From positions 271,910 to 335,909 of the forward strand of contig NZ_KN322985.1 in NCBI RefSeq assembly GCF_000774145.1: DNA of 64,000 nt. Reading direction: 5' to 3'. The translations under genes and the position numbers were made by a program. Source of the stretch: Pseudomonas mediterranea CFBP 5447. Its GTDB lineage: Bacteria; Pseudomonadota; Gammaproteobacteria; Pseudomonadales; Pseudomonadaceae. The notes under the pieces are model-generated. The model did not search any database. It was not told the DNA's origin and saw only the letters and a list, made by a program, of their open reading frames with translations. How positions within the stretch are numbered: the first letter of the stretch is position 1; each line of letters starts with the position of its first letter. This document shows, in pieces, positions 18,711 through 28,713 of this stretch.

Positions 18711-20276
18711 TCACATTTTGTTGAACAAGCCCAATTGAGCGATCTTGCTGAAGGCCAACTGCGACGCCTGCAGCATAGTCTGCTGCAAGGTCAGGCGCGT
18801 CATCACTTCGGCGGGATCGGAATCACGGATTGCAGACTGGGTTTGCGAGTTCGCCAGGACAAAGCTCTGATTGGTATCGCTCTGGGTATCGAGCGCCTGC
18901 CCGCGGCCGCCCACCGAACTCAGTGCACTGGTCAACTGGTCGGTGCCGCTGGCCAGGTTACCAATACCCGAAGCCAATGCCGCATTCAGTTTCTGGATAG
19001 CGATGTTGTCGCCATCGGCTGGGGTGTTCAAAGCCGTTCGCAACTGGTTCACGGTATCCAGGATGTTCTGCGTCTCATGGGTATTGACCGCGATGCTGAA
19101 CTGATCGTTGGCGGCCGGGGCACCGTTGAGGGTAAAACTCACACCGGATGCAGTGGCGACGTTGCCCGCCAGCGTGCCGCTGGACACCGGTTTGCTGTCA
19201 GCAGTCAGTGGCGCGGCGTACAGATCGAAATCCGTGGCGCTGGTGAACTTCAGCACCGCCGACCCCGTCGGGAAGCTGGCGTGGTACGCCACCGGATCGG
19301 TGATTGCGCTACCGGTGATCTGGGTTGCGGTGGTATTGCCCGGGCTGCGGGCCGGAGCGAACGAGTCGGGCTTGGCGGCCAGGGTGAACGTATGGCCAGG
19401 CAAGACCGTGCCGGCAACATCACCCGCCTGAAGGTTGACGTTCAGGGTCAAGTCTACGCCACGAAAGCTCACCGTCTGCCCGGTCTGGTTGTTCGGCTCG
19501 ATGACCCCGCCCTTGCTGGCTTCGGCAGTCACATCATTGCCACTCGAATCGGTGATTTTCAGCTGGGTGCCGCTGGCAAACTCCACGGTGTACGGCTCAC
19601 CACTGCGAAACTGGCTGTTGTAGGTCACACTGGAGGACACTTGGCCGTTGGTCAGTACGACGCGCCCGTCATCCACTGCCGGCGCGGTCATGGTGACCTG
19701 GCTGCGACTGGTGTTGATGGCTTGCTGGAACGCATCCCAACCGGTGCTGTTGGTGGCCATGGTCATGGTGTCGCCGATCGGCAGGTCAAGGGTGACCTGG
19801 TCACCGTTGTAGCTGTAGCTGCCGTCGTCGTTATGAGTGAACGGTACGACATCGCCCTTGGAACCGGAAAAGATGTACTTGCCGTTTTCATCCTTGGTGT
19901 TCATCAGGCTCAGCAGCTGCTCTTCGATCGAGCCCAATTCCGAGGCAACCGCTTTGCGGTCCGAGTCGGTGTAAGCGGCGTTACCGGCACTCACGGCCAA
20001 TTCCTTGGCGCGCTGCAGCACATTGCCAATACTGGTCATGACCGCTTCGGTCGTGCCCAAAGTCGCCTTGATGGTGGTGACGTTGGTTTCATATTGGGAA
20101 AGCATCGAAGCCTGGTTGCCCAACTGCAGCAGGCGCGAAGCGCCCACTGGATCATCAGCGGCGGTGTTCACACGCACCAGGCTGCTGGCTTCTTCGCTGG
20201 TCTTGACCACCTTGGCGAAGTTCTTCTGGTAGTTCGCAGCCGTGCTTTCGTAGAACTGAGAAGTAGAAATGCGCAT
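18711..20276 (-). CDS. flgL: Flagellar hook-filament junction protein FlgL
   Basis: FlgL (HAP3) joins the hook-side HAP1 to the filament. The N-terminus MRISTSQFYESTAANYQKN and the C-terminus (DPAEVMTRLTLQQTMLQAS, ending FSKIAQLGLFNKM) are flagellin-like and conserved. At 521 residues it is much longer than the enteric protein because of an expanded Thr/Ser/Gly-rich centre, as is usual in pseudomonads. An AAGGAG ribosome site overlaps the flgK stop codon. The glycosyltransferase genes follow it. Confidence 0.96.
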   Translation of the reverse strand: MRISTSQFYESTAANYQKNFAKVVKTSEEASSLVRVNTAADDPVGASRLLQLGNQASMLSQYETNVTTIKATLGTTEAVMTSIGNVLQRAKELAVSAGNAAYTDSDRKAVASELGSIEEQLLSLMNTKDENGKYIFSGSKGDVVPFTHNDDGSYSYNGDQVTLDLPIGDTMTMATNSTGWDAFQQAINTSRSQVTMTAPAVDDGRVVLTNGQVSSSVTYNSQFRSGEPYTVEFASGTQLKITDSSGNDVTAEASKGGVIEPNNQTGQTVSFRGVDLTLNVNLQAGDVAGTVLPGHTFTLAAKPDSFAPARSPGNTTATQITGSAITDPVAYHASFPTGSAVLKFTSATDFDLYAAPLTADSKPVSSGTLAGNVATASGVSFTLNGAPAANDQFSIAVNTHETQNILDTVNQLRTALNTPADGDNIAIQKLNAALASGIGNLASGTDQLTSALSSVGGRGQALDTQSDTNQSFVLANSQTQSAIRDSDPAEVMTRLTLQQTMLQASQLAFSKIAQLGLFNKM

Positions 20277-20289
20277 GGGCTACGGCTCC

Positions 20290-22356
20290 TTAAAGACTGT
20301 TGATCAATGTGCTGAAGATTTGCTGCGCCGCCTTGATGATCTGCGAAGACGCGGTGTAGTACTGCTGGAACTTGACCAGGTTGCCGGTTTCCTCGTCCAG
20401 GTCCACGCCTGACAACGAGTCGCGGGCATTTTTGGCGTTGTTCAGGATCGCGCCGGTGGCGGCGCTGTCGAGCTTGCCCTGGGCCGCCTTGGAACCTACG
20501 CCCTCCACCAGCTTGCCGTAGGCATCACTCAGGGAAATACCACCGCTGGAGGAACCGGTGTCGACGGTCTTGGCAGTCTGCAAGCCAGCCAGGACAGTGC
20601 CATTACGGTTGTCCAGGCTACCCGCCTGGCTGACGCTGACGTTGATGGCGGCACCGTTGGACGGTGCTCCGGCGATGGACATGGCGAAGCCGACGGTGCG
20701 CTGCACCGGCGGTACGGAGGAATCCATGATCGGGTTGCCGCTGGCGTCCTTCAGCGGAACGCTCAGATTCAGCGTATTGCTTTGACCAGGGGTGATCGTG
20801 CCAGCGCTGAGTGTGTTGCCTTGGGCATCGAGCAGTTGGTAAGCCTGGCTGGTGCCATCGGCTGAGGTCGCCCCGAACAACACCTTGACCGGCATGGAGG
20901 TCTTGATGCCGTTCTGGATGACGGTCGTCGTCGCCGCGTCGTAGATGTCCAGGCTGGTCGTCAACTTCGGCTGGCCGCTGGCCGGGATGGTCAGCGTGCC
21001 GCTGCCGCCCGCCGCGATGGCTGCGCCCAACGGCGCAGCCATCGCCAGCCGTTTGGAGTCGGTCATCTCGGTCTTGATGTTGCCCGCCGCGTTGCGGGTC
21101 GGCGTGATCTTGAACGAGTCGCCGGCCGCTGCGGTGCCGCTGGCGAAGGTCATCGAGAAACCGTCGATCTCCGGTGGCGGCGTGGTTGCGGTGCTGAACG
21201 CACCCATCGACGAGCCATCGGGCAAGCGCTGAACGGTGTAGTTGGTACCGCTGGTGAACGTGACCTTGTAGTCGTTGGTGGTCAGTTTGCCGGCGTCGGT
21301 AATGGCCACATTGAAGTTGCCGGAACCTGCACTGTTGGTCAGCGCGGCAACGCTGCGCTGACTGACCTGCGTGGCACTGTTGATGTCGTTGAACAGGTTG
21401 GAACCAAAGGCACCGTTCATGTCGATGCCCGACGCCTGTACGGTGTTCATCTGGTCAGCGACCACCAGGGCGACTCGACCCAGTTCATTCATCGCCGGGT
21501 CGAGTACGGTGCTGCGATAGCGCATCAGGCCACCGATCTCGCCGCCGGTGAGCACAGAGGTGAGATCCATGGAGCTGGAGCCGCTGTTGAGCTGGATACC
21601 CATGCGTCCCGGATCGTTCTTGTCCGGTACGGCTTCCAGGGTATTGACGATGGTGCCCATTACCAGCGGCTGGCCGGAACCCAGGTAGATGTCCAGGCTG
21701 CTGCCGTTCTCCACGACCTGGGTACCGGTGAACGTCGACAGTTGGCGAATGGCTTCGCCACGGGAGTCCAGCAGATCGTTGGGCGCGCCGCCGGCGTTGG
21801 AGACTTCAGCGATTTTCTTGTTCAACTGGGCAATGGTGGTGGCCAGGTCGTTGACCTGGTTGACCATGTTCGACAAGTTGCCGTTGATGTTCTGGCTCTG
21901 CTCGGTCAACTGGCTGGAAATCGAGTTGAACCGGTTGCTCAAGGCCTGGGCATCGCTGAGCAGCAACTGACGGGACGCATCGTCACCCGGCTTGGCATTG
22001 ACGTTCTGCACCGACGCGAAAAATTTGGTCAGCGCGCCGTTGAGGCCGGTGCCGCTGTCCGAGAGCAGGGAGTCCAGAGGCGTGATCTGGCCCTGGAAGG
22101 CCGCCGCATCGCTGTTGAGCGAAGTGGTGGTTTTCAGCTGTGCTTCAAGGTAGGAGTTGTAGACCCGACGCACGTCGGCCAGGGTCGTGCCGGAGCCAAT
22201 GAACACGTTGCCGTATTGATTGGAGGCCTTGGTGGTCTGCACGGTCTGCTGACGCGAATACCCGGCGGTATCGACGTTGGCAATGTTGTTACCCGTGGTC
22301 ACCAATGCGGTCTGGCTGGCTGACAGACCCGACATCCCTATATTGAGCAAACTCAT
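20290..22356 (-). CDS. flgK: Flagellar hook-associated protein FlgK
   Basis: FlgK (HAP1) is the first junction protein on the hook. The 688-residue protein has the rod/hook N-terminal motif (SLLNIGMSGLSASQTALVTTGNNIANVDTAGYSRQ) split over residues 2-35 and the C-terminal helix (ETGNLVKFQQYYTASSQIIK). The length fits pseudomonad FlgK. It starts ten bases after the flgJ stop and its own stop lies in the flgL ribosome site, so flgJKL are tightly linked. Confidence 0.97.
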   Translation of the reverse strand: MSLLNIGMSGLSASQTALVTTGNNIANVDTAGYSRQQTVQTTKASNQYGNVFIGSGTTLADVRRVYNSYLEAQLKTTTSLNSDAAAFQGQITPLDSLLSDSGTGLNGALTKFFASVQNVNAKPGDDASRQLLLSDAQALSNRFNSISSQLTEQSQNINGNLSNMVNQVNDLATTIAQLNKKIAEVSNAGGAPNDLLDSRGEAIRQLSTFTGTQVVENGSSLDIYLGSGQPLVMGTIVNTLEAVPDKNDPGRMGIQLNSGSSSMDLTSVLTGGEIGGLMRYRSTVLDPAMNELGRVALVVADQMNTVQASGIDMNGAFGSNLFNDINSATQVSQRSVAALTNSAGSGNFNVAITDAGKLTTNDYKVTFTSGTNYTVQRLPDGSSMGAFSTATTPPPEIDGFSMTFASGTAAAGDSFKITPTRNAAGNIKTEMTDSKRLAMAAPLGAAIAAGGSGTLTIPASGQPKLTTSLDIYDAATTTVIQNGIKTSMPVKVLFGATSADGTSQAYQLLDAQGNTLSAGTITPGQSNTLNLSVPLKDASGNPIMDSSVPPVQRTVGFAMSIAGAPSNGAAINVSVSQAGSLDNRNGTVLAGLQTAKTVDTGSSSGGISLSDAYGKLVEGVGSKAAQGKLDSAATGAILNNAKNARDSLSGVDLDEETGNLVKFQQYYTASSQIIKAAQQIFSTLINSL

Positions 22357-22366
22357 GGTTCAGACC

Positions 22367-23674
22367 TTATAAAGTCGTGGTGGCGCCTGCGGATGCGTAG
22401 TTCTGCGAACTGGTCATCTGCCGGGCTATATGCGAAATCTTGCTGGCGTAGTGCGGGTCGGTGGCGTAACCGGCCTTCTGCAACTCGCGTACAAACTGTT
22501 CCGGGTTATCGGCCGACTTCAGCACAGCTTGATAGCGACTGTTGCTTTGCAGCAGATTGACCAGGTCATGGAAACTGTCACGGTAAGAGGCATAGGAACG
22601 GAACTCGGCCGTCTCCTTGACCATCTCGCCATTACGGAACTCACTGGTGATTGCCCGCGCCGAATCGCCTTTCCAGTTCTGGCTGGCCTTGATGCCGAAC
22701 AGGTTGTGACTGCTGCTGCCGTCGGGTTGGCGCATGACCGATTTGCCCCAACCGGTTTCCAGGGCAGCCTGGGCCACCAGGTAACGCGGGTCGACGCCAA
22801 TGCGGTCCGCCGCTTCCTTGGCCATGGGCAACATGGCGTTGACGAACTCGTCGGCATCGCGGAAGGCTTTGCGGGCCGGCGCCAGCGGTGGCTGTGCCAC
22901 GGCGCGACCATAGACCTGCATGTTCCCGCTCGCTTCGGAAGCCTTGAGCGTGGCCAGCCAGTCGCCATTGGCCATTTCGCCAGAGGCGGACCTGGTGGCG
23001 GCGACGGCGCGATCCGAGCGAATGTTCTGCGCCGGCACATCGGTAGCGGCATTGGTCGATGCCGAAGGCACCAGGCCGGCCAGCAGGCGGTCGGCCAGTT
23101 TCGGCGGCAAGGCCAGGCGGCGCTGGTTGAGCAGCTCCATGTCGTTGCGATGACTGCCCTCGCCCGCCCCTTGCGGCGCGCTGACGGCCCGCGAAGCCCA
23201 GAGCGGACGCTGGCCACTGTGGCGCGACAAAGGCCCGTCGGTGGGCAAGGTTCCGGCAGCCACCGGAGTGGGCACCGCCTTGATCTTGTCCAACGCCTCT
23301 TGCTGCTTGGCAGCCGACGCCGCGGCCGCTTCGCCCGGCGCCAACGGTTTGTTCTTGGACATCTGGCGCAGCAGGACATCGGCCAGGCCGATACCACCCC
23401 CTTCGCGAGACATGGAAACGGCCAACTGCTGGTCGTACATTTCCTGATACTGCTTGGCCTCAGGCGTATTCATGGGGTTGTCCTTGCCCAACGCCTCGGT
23501 GGCAGAGCGCATGGACTTGAGCATTTCGCCGAGGAACAGCGACTCGAATTCCTGGGCCACTTTGCGCAGGTTGCCATCGCTGTTCTTGTCGCCAACCTTG
23601 AGCTGGTTGAGGCGGTTCAGGTCCGAGTAGGACCCCGAATCGCCACTGATCAAAGCGCCCTTGCGCATATCCAT
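22367..23674 (-). CDS. flgJ: Flagellar rod cap / muramidase FlgJ
   Basis: FlgJ caps the growing rod and cuts peptidoglycan so that the rod can pass. The 435-residue protein has an N-terminal rod-cap domain (FESLFLGEMLKSMRSATEAL, about 40-110), a low-complexity linker, and a C-terminal glucosaminidase domain (about 275-425) with the catalytic Glu in AALETGWGKS and the motif SHNLFGIKA. The ribosome site GAGGAG lies within the end of flgI. Confidence 0.96.
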   Translation of the reverse strand: MDMRKGALISGDSGSYSDLNRLNQLKVGDKNSDGNLRKVAQEFESLFLGEMLKSMRSATEALGKDNPMNTPEAKQYQEMYDQQLAVSMSREGGGIGLADVLLRQMSKNKPLAPGEAAAASAAKQQEALDKIKAVPTPVAAGTLPTDGPLSRHSGQRPLWASRAVSAPQGAGEGSHRNDMELLNQRRLALPPKLADRLLAGLVPSASTNAATDVPAQNIRSDRAVAATRSASGEMANGDWLATLKASEASGNMQVYGRAVAQPPLAPARKAFRDADEFVNAMLPMAKEAADRIGVDPRYLVAQAALETGWGKSVMRQPDGSSSHNLFGIKASQNWKGDSARAITSEFRNGEMVKETAEFRSYASYRDSFHDLVNLLQSNSRYQAVLKSADNPEQFVRELQKAGYATDPHYASKISHIARQMTSSQNYASAGATTTL

Positions 23675-23684
23675 GGCCCGCTCC

Positions 23685-24815
23685 TCAAATCACGATCAGG
23701 TCGGCTTGCAACGCGCCGGCCTGCTTCAAGGCTTCGAGAATCGCCATCAGGTCACCCGGTGCCGCGCCGACCTGGTTCACCGCCCGGACGATTTCATCCA
23801 GGGTAGTGCCCGGGCCGAACTTGAACATCGGCTTGGCTTCCTGTTCGGCATTGACCCGCGAACGCGGTACGACAGCAGTCTGGCCATTGGACAACGGGCC
23901 AGGCTGGCTCACGATCGGGTCTTCGGTGATGGTCACGGTCAGGCTGCCGTGGGTCACGGCGGCCGGCGAAACCTTGACGTTCTGGCCGATCACGATGGTG
24001 CCGGTGCGCGAGTTGATGATGACCTTCGCCACGGCCTGGCCCGGGTCGACCTCGAGGTTTTCCAGGATCGACAGATAGTCGACGCGCTGGCTCGGATCCA
24101 GGGGGGCGGTGACACGGATCGAGCCGCCGTCGATGGCCTGGGCCACACCTGGGCCGAGCATGTCGTTGATCTTGTCGACGATGCGCTTGGCGGTGGTGAA
24201 GTCGGAACGGTTGAGGTTCAGCGTCAGGCTGTTGCCCTGGTTGAAACCACTCGGCACCGCACGTTCCACCGACGCACCGCCAGGGATACGACCCGCCGAC
24301 GGAACGTTGACGGTGATCTTCGAACCGTCGCGACCCTCGGCGTCGAAACCGCCGACCACCAGGTTGCCCTGGGCGACCGCATAGACGTTGCCGTCGATAC
24401 CCTTGAGCGGCGTCAGCAGCAAGGTGCCGCCGCGCAGGCTCTTGGAGTTACCGATGGACGACACGGTGATGTCCACCTGCTGACCGGGCTTGGCGAACGC
24501 CGGCAGATCGGCACTGACCGACACCGCCGCGACGTTCTTCAACTGGACGTTGCCGGAACCCGGCGGCACCTTGATGCCGAACTGCGACAACATGTTGTTG
24601 AAAGTCTGCAGGGTGAACGGGGTCTGGGTGGTCTGGTCGCCGGTGCCGTTCAGGCCCACGACCAGGCCGTAGCCGATCAACTGGTTGGAACGCACGCCGG
24701 AAATGCTGGCGATGTCCTTCAGACGCTCGGCATGAGCGGTAAAGGCTGCCGACATCAGCAACGCACCCATCAACAGCTGTTTGAGGTTCAACCGCTTAAG
24801 ATTCAACTGGGCCAC
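23685..24815 (-). CDS. flgI: Flagellar P-ring protein FlgI
   Basis: FlgI assembles the periplasmic P ring around the rod. The protein has a signal peptide ([16 protein letters not shown], cleavage before ERLKD) and the conserved mature start [20 protein letters not shown]. The window gives no ATG start in frame before the signal peptide core: a GTG directly after the flgH stop gives 376 residues, and a TTG nine bases later is better spaced from an AGGTGG ribosome site. The exact start is therefore uncertain, but either yields a functional signal peptide. Confidence 0.95.
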   Translation of the reverse strand: MAQLNLKRLNLKQLLMGALLMSAAFTAHAERLKDIASISGVRSNQLIGYGLVVGLNGTGDQTTQTPFTLQTFNNMLSQFGIKVPPGSGNVQLKNVAAVSVSADLPAFAKPGQQVDITVSSIGNSKSLRGGTLLLTPLKGIDGNVYAVAQGNLVVGGFDAEGRDGSKITVNVPSAGRIPGGASVERAVPSGFNQGNSLTLNLNRSDFTTAKRIVDKINDMLGPGVAQAIDGGSIRVTAPLDPSQRVDYLSILENLEVDPGQAVAKVIINSRTGTIVIGQNVKVSPAAVTHGSLTVTITEDPIVSQPGPLSNGQTAVVPRSRVNAEQEAKPMFKFGPGTTLDEIVRAVNQVGAAPGDLMAILEALKQAGALQADLIVI

Positions 24816-25511
24816 CTAGAAAGGGAACTTCGGGCTGAGGAAGAAACGGTCGAACCAGCCCGGCTGACTCGCATCGGCAAAGGCACCGGTACCCGAGTAC
24901 GTGATGCGCGCATCCGCCACACGGGTGGAAGAAACGGTGTTGTCGGTCGCAATGTCATCTGCACGAACCATGCCGGCGATGCGCACCAGTTCGTCACCGG
25001 TGTTGAGGGTCAGCCACTTCTCGCCGCGCACGACGATGATGCCGTTGGGCAATACGTCGGCGACGGTCACAGTGATGGAACCGGTCAGGCTGTTGCTCTG
25101 GCCGGACTTGCTGTCGCCCTTGGTGGCCCGGTCGGAGCCGTAACCGGCGTTGAGGCTCAGGTCGTTGCTGCCGATGGGGTTGTTGGTGGTCAGGCTGGAG
25201 CCGAACAACGAGGTGAGGCCGACACTGGTGTTGCTGGTCTTGTCCACCTGGGAGTTGGCGTTCTTGCTCGCCTGGGTCCGCTCGTTCAGGGTGATGGTGA
25301 TGATGTCACCGACCCGGAATGCCTTGCGGTCGCTGTACAGGTTCTGTTCGAAACCGGCCTGGTAGATCGAGCCATTATTGGCGGCGGCCGGCAACGGCGT
25401 GCGCGGCAACACCGGAGCGTAGTACGGGTCATTGGGCCTGGGCGTTGGCGCGACACATCCCGCAAGCGCGGTGATCCCACTCAGTGCCAGTACAGATACA
25501 AAGCGTTTCAT
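24816..25511 (-). CDS. flgH: Flagellar L-ring lipoprotein FlgH
   Basis: FlgH forms the L ring in the outer membrane. The 231-residue protein has a lipoprotein signal with lipobox LAGC, giving acylated Cys19. The FlgH core follows, with [21 protein letters not shown] and [23 protein letters not shown], and the protein ends FFLSPKFPF. It is followed without a gap by flgI. Confidence 0.97.
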   Translation of the reverse strand: MKRFVSVLALSGITALAGCVAPTPRPNDPYYAPVLPRTPLPAAANNGSIYQAGFEQNLYSDRKAFRVGDIITITLNERTQASKNANSQVDKTSNTSVGLTSLFGSSLTTNNPIGSNDLSLNAGYGSDRATKGDSKSGQSNSLTGSITVTVADVLPNGIIVVRGEKWLTLNTGDELVRIAGMVRADDIATDNTVSSTRVADARITYSGTGAFADASQPGWFDRFFLSPKFPF

Positions 25512-25563
25512 GACCCTACCTCTCGGTGTTGCAGGCGACCTTGAGGCCGCCCTATAGAAGTGA

Positions 25564-26349
25564 TTACAGATTCTGCGTAACGAACGAAAGCATCTGGTCG
25601 GCGGTGGAGATCACCTTGGAGTTCATCTCGTAGGCACGCTGGGTGGTGATCATGTTGACCATCTCCTCAACGGTGCTCACGTTGGAGGTTTCCAGGGTGT
25701 TCTGCAGCGTGGTGCCGAAACCGTTCAAGCCTGGGGTGCCGATTTGCGGCGCGCCACTGGCAGCGGTTTCCAGGAACAGGTTGTTGCCTACCGCTTGCAG
25801 ACCGGCCGGGTTGATGAAGTCGGCGGTCTGCAGGTTGCCGATCACCTGGGCGGCCGGGTTGCCCGCCACAGTGATGGACACGGTGCCGTCACGGCCCACG
25901 GTGAAGGTCTGGGCGTCGTTCGGGATGATGATGGCCGGCTCCAGGGCGAAACCGCTGGCGTTGACGATCTGGCCATTGGAGTCCAGGTGGAACGTACCGT
26001 CACGGGTATAGGACGTGGTGCCGTCCGGCTGCAGGATCTGGAAGAAACCGCGACCGTCGATGGCCATGTCCAGCGGCTGCTCGGTGGTCTGCAGGCTGCC
26101 GGCGGTGAAGTTTTTCTGGGTGCCGACAATGCGCACACCGGTACCGACCTGCAGGCCCGACGGCAGTTCGCTGTCCTGGGTCGACTGGGCACCTGGTTGA
26201 CGCTTGACCTGGTACAGCAGGTCCTGGAATTCGGCGCGATCACGTTTGAAACCTGTGGTCGAGACGTTCGCCAGGTTGTTGGAAATGGTGGTCAGGTTGG
26301 TGTCCTGGGCGGACAGACCTGTTTTGGCAACCCACAGAGCCGGAAGCAT
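25564..26349 (-). CDS. flgG: Flagellar distal rod protein FlgG
   Basis: FlgG builds the distal rod. The 261-residue protein matches the usual length exactly and carries the rod motif [20 protein letters not shown] near the N-terminus, the FlgG core ([19 protein letters not shown]), and the C-terminal helix [20 protein letters not shown]. It lies between flgF and flgH in the rod-ring operon. Confidence 0.98.
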   Translation of the reverse strand: MLPALWVAKTGLSAQDTNLTTISNNLANVSTTGFKRDRAEFQDLLYQVKRQPGAQSTQDSELPSGLQVGTGVRIVGTQKNFTAGSLQTTEQPLDMAIDGRGFFQILQPDGTTSYTRDGTFHLDSNGQIVNASGFALEPAIIIPNDAQTFTVGRDGTVSITVAGNPAAQVIGNLQTADFINPAGLQAVGNNLFLETAASGAPQIGTPGLNGFGTTLQNTLETSNVSTVEEMVNMITTQRAYEMNSKVISTADQMLSFVTQNL

Positions 26350-26398
26350 TCGATTCTCCTCGTACGCCTGATTTTCGGCGCGACGCTTTAATTAATGG

Positions 26399-27136
26399 TT
26401 AGATCTGCAAGACCCGAGCCATGGCCTCGTCGCCTTCTTTGGCGGTGTTCATCATTTTCACGTGAAGCTCGAATTGCTTGGCCAGGGCCAGCACCGAAGT
26501 CATCTCGTCCACAGCATTGACGTTGCTCGCTTCCTGGAACCCCGACACCAGTTGCACGTTGGCGTCGATCGGTGCCGGCTGGCCGTCCTTGGTACGGATG
26601 GAACCGTCCAGGCCCTTGGTCATGTTCTTGAGGTCCGGGTTGACCAGTTTGATACGGTCCACTTCAGCCATCACGCGTGGGCCTTCGCCCATGGCACGGA
26701 TGCTGATGGTGCCGTCCTGGCCGATTTCGATCTTCTGCTCCGGCGGCACGGCGATAGGACCGCCGTTGCCCATCACCGCCATGCCGTTGCCGGCCCGCAG
26801 CACGCCCAGGGCGTCGACGTTGAGGCTGCCGGTGCGCACGTAGCTTTCACCGCCATCAGGGTTCTGCACGGCCATCCAGCCCGGCCCGCTGACCGCCACG
26901 TCGAGGTCGCGACCGGTTTGCACCAGAGCGCCTGGAGTGAAGTCCGTGGCAGGCCGCTCGGACATGGCAAACGCCCGCGCCGGAAAGCTGTCGCCGAACA
27001 CTGGCATCGAACGTGCCTGCTCCAAGTCTTTCTGAAAGCCATTGGTGGAGATGTTCGCCAGGTTGTTGGCATGGGCCCGCTGCGCCAGTGCGTTCTGGCT
27101 GGCGCCGGTCATTGCCACATAAAGGTACTTGTCCAC
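26399..27136 (-). CDS. flgF: Flagellar proximal rod protein FlgF
   Basis: FlgF is a proximal rod component. The 245-residue protein starts MDKYLYVAMTGASQNALAQR from a GTG codon, supported by AGAGGA seven bases upstream; the in-frame extension upstream has no FlgF similarity. The rod motif HANNLANISTNGFQ and C-terminal ALAKQFELHVKMMNTAKEGD are present. It is the first gene of flgFGHIJKL and has a sigma-54 promoter 57 bases upstream. Confidence 0.96.
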   Translation of the reverse strand: MDKYLYVAMTGASQNALAQRAHANNLANISTNGFQKDLEQARSMPVFGDSFPARAFAMSERPATDFTPGALVQTGRDLDVAVSGPGWMAVQNPDGGESYVRTGSLNVDALGVLRAGNGMAVMGNGGPIAVPPEQKIEIGQDGTISIRAMGEGPRVMAEVDRIKLVNPDLKNMTKGLDGSIRTKDGQPAPIDANVQLVSGFQEASNVNAVDEMTSVLALAKQFELHVKMMNTAKEGDEAMARVLQI

Positions 27137-27192
27137 TGTCGTTCCTCTGCATGCCGGACGTTTGCCGCCCACTGCTGTACAGCTCAGCCATA

Positions 27193-27208
27193 AGCAATTT
27201 GCAGACCA
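27193..27208 (-). promoter_or_regulatory. Sigma-54 promoter of flgF operon
   Basis: The minus-strand reading TGGTCTGCAAATTGCT has GG and GC exactly ten bases apart and the TTGCT -12 box. The -24 box is TGG followed by non-consensus TCTG. It lies 57 bases before the flgF start. Confidence 0.75.
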
Positions 27209-27594
27209 ACTTTTTTCTGGCGGCTCGAGCCCCGGCAAACAAAGGACTTTGCGGTTTTTTTGCGGGTAAGGAGGAAATGTATCAAGACGAAAAACCGGCG
27301 GTGTCATGCCGGTAAGTGGCAAGAGTCAGCCCCACAGCTTGCTCAGACAGTGGCGGCGCCACCTGTATCGATCACCGTCTGCCAGGCTTAGTCACAAGCA
27401 AGCCCGCCTCCACCATGCAGGCAGCGTTCGGCCCTTACCGAGGAGTTGGCCGATTTTTTGCTGGAATCCACACATCAAGAGCCAGTTGCCGGTTTCATGG
27501 CGTTGCGACCGTCGATATTGACGGCGGTGCCATGCCAGACCGAAAGGACTCTCGAGCTGCGTGCCATTTTTTAGTCAACCCGAGCAGTGTACCC
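27209..27594. other. Divergent intergenic region flgF / sugar operon
   Basis: This 386-base stretch must carry the promoter of the plus-strand glycan operon, but no convincing -35/-10 or sigma-54 pair is seen. A 12-codon frame at 27277-27315 (MYQDEKPAVSCR) has AAGGAGG only two bases before its ATG and is probably chance. No gene is called here. Confidence 0.4.
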
Positions 27595-28713
27595 ATGGCC
27601 AACTCCATCACCGTTACCAGCCCGCTACTCCCGCCTCTGGAGGAGTTCATCCCTTACCTGCAGCGGATCTGGGACAGTAAACGCCTGACCAACGGTGGCC
27701 CCTTCCACGAACAACTGGAACAGGAGCTGGCCGAATACCTCGGTGTCCAGCATATTTCGCTGTTTTCCAATGGCACCCTGGCCTTGGTGACGGCGCTACA
27801 GGCGCTGCGTATTACCGGTGAAGTCATCACGACACCGTATTCATTCGTCGCTACGGCTCACTCGCTGCTGTGGAACAACCTCAAGCCGGTGTTCGTAGAC
27901 ATCGATCCAGTCACCAAGAACCTCGATCCGCAACGTATAGCCGAAGCCATCACCCCGGCCACTTCGGCGATTCTGCCAGTTCATTGCTATGGCATTCCCT
28001 GTGATGTCGAGGGCATCCAGGCCGTCGCCGACACCTATGGACTCAAGGTCATCTACGATGCCGCACATGCGTTCGGTGTCCGCCATAATGGCGCGAGCAT
28101 TCTCAACAACGGCGACCTGTCGATTCTCAGCTTCCACGCCACCAAGGTATTCAACACCTTCGAAGGCGGCGCCATCATCTGCCCTGACGCAAAGATCAAG
28201 CGCCGCATCGATTACCTGAAGAACTTCGGCTTTGCCGATGAAGTAACGGTCATGGCTCCCGGCATCAACGGGAAGATGAACGAGCTGCAGGCGGCATTCG
28301 GCGTGATGCAGTTGCGCCACATCGAGGAGGCCCTCGGTCGTCGCAAAAAAGTGTTCGAGTACTACCAGAGGGCGCTGAAAGACATCGCCGGTATCAGCCT
28401 GCTGGAGCAACCGCAGGGGCTGGACTGGAACTATGCCTATTGTCCAATCCTGGTCGACGGTGAGCGTTTCGGGGTGAGTCGGGACGAGCTGTACGACCGC
28501 TACCGCGCAGAAAACATTCTGGTACGCCGGTATTTCTACCCCCTCATCAGCGAATTTCCGATGTACCGCGGCCTTGCCAGTTCGGATCTTTCTCAGTTGG
28601 GGAACGCCTACGAGGTGTCCCGCCAGGTGCTGTGCCTGCCGATCTATCCAGACCTCGATTCGCAAGCCCAGGAACAGATCGTCGAGGTGCTGCTCAAGGC
28701 CCGGGTGGCATGA
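27595..28713 (+). CDS. VioA-like nucleotide-sugar aminotransferase
   Basis: This is a fold-type I, PLP-dependent aminotransferase of the DegT/DnrJ/EryC1/StrS family, which converts a keto sugar nucleotide into an amino sugar. The 372-residue protein has the substrate loop TNGGPF, Asp155 (YDAAHAFG) and the PLP lysine Lys184 in SFHATKVFNTFEGGAI. The SFHATK form of the motif is like VioA, the dTDP-4-amino-4,6-dideoxyglucose transaminase that makes viosamine for the P. syringae flagellin glycan. The exact sugar is inferred, not shown. The ATG chosen begins the family domain; an upstream ATG at 27533 is possible. The stop overlaps the next start (ATGA). Confidence 0.85.
   Translation: MANSITVTSPLLPPLEEFIPYLQRIWDSKRLTNGGPFHEQLEQELAEYLGVQHISLFSNGTLALVTALQALRITGEVITTPYSFVATAHSLLWNNLKPVFVDIDPVTKNLDPQRIAEAITPATSAILPVHCYGIPCDVEGIQAVADTYGLKVIYDAAHAFGVRHNGASILNNGDLSILSFHATKVFNTFEGGAIICPDAKIKRRIDYLKNFGFADEVTVMAPGINGKMNELQAAFGVMQLRHIEEALGRRKKVFEYYQRALKDIAGISLLEQPQGLDWNYAYCPILVDGERFGVSRDELYDRYRAENILVRRYFYPLISEFPMYRGLASSDLSQLGNAYEVSRQVLCLPIYPDLDSQAQEQIVEVLLKARVA

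Noticed and set aside
23661..25544. 627-codon plus-strand frame over flgI/flgH
   Set aside because: Antisense to conserved ring proteins; the His/Arg/Gly-rich product looks like a codon-bias artefact.
27277..27315. 12-codon leader frame with strong AAGGAGG
   Set aside because: Spacing to ATG is only two bases, and no attenuator or conserved composition is seen.
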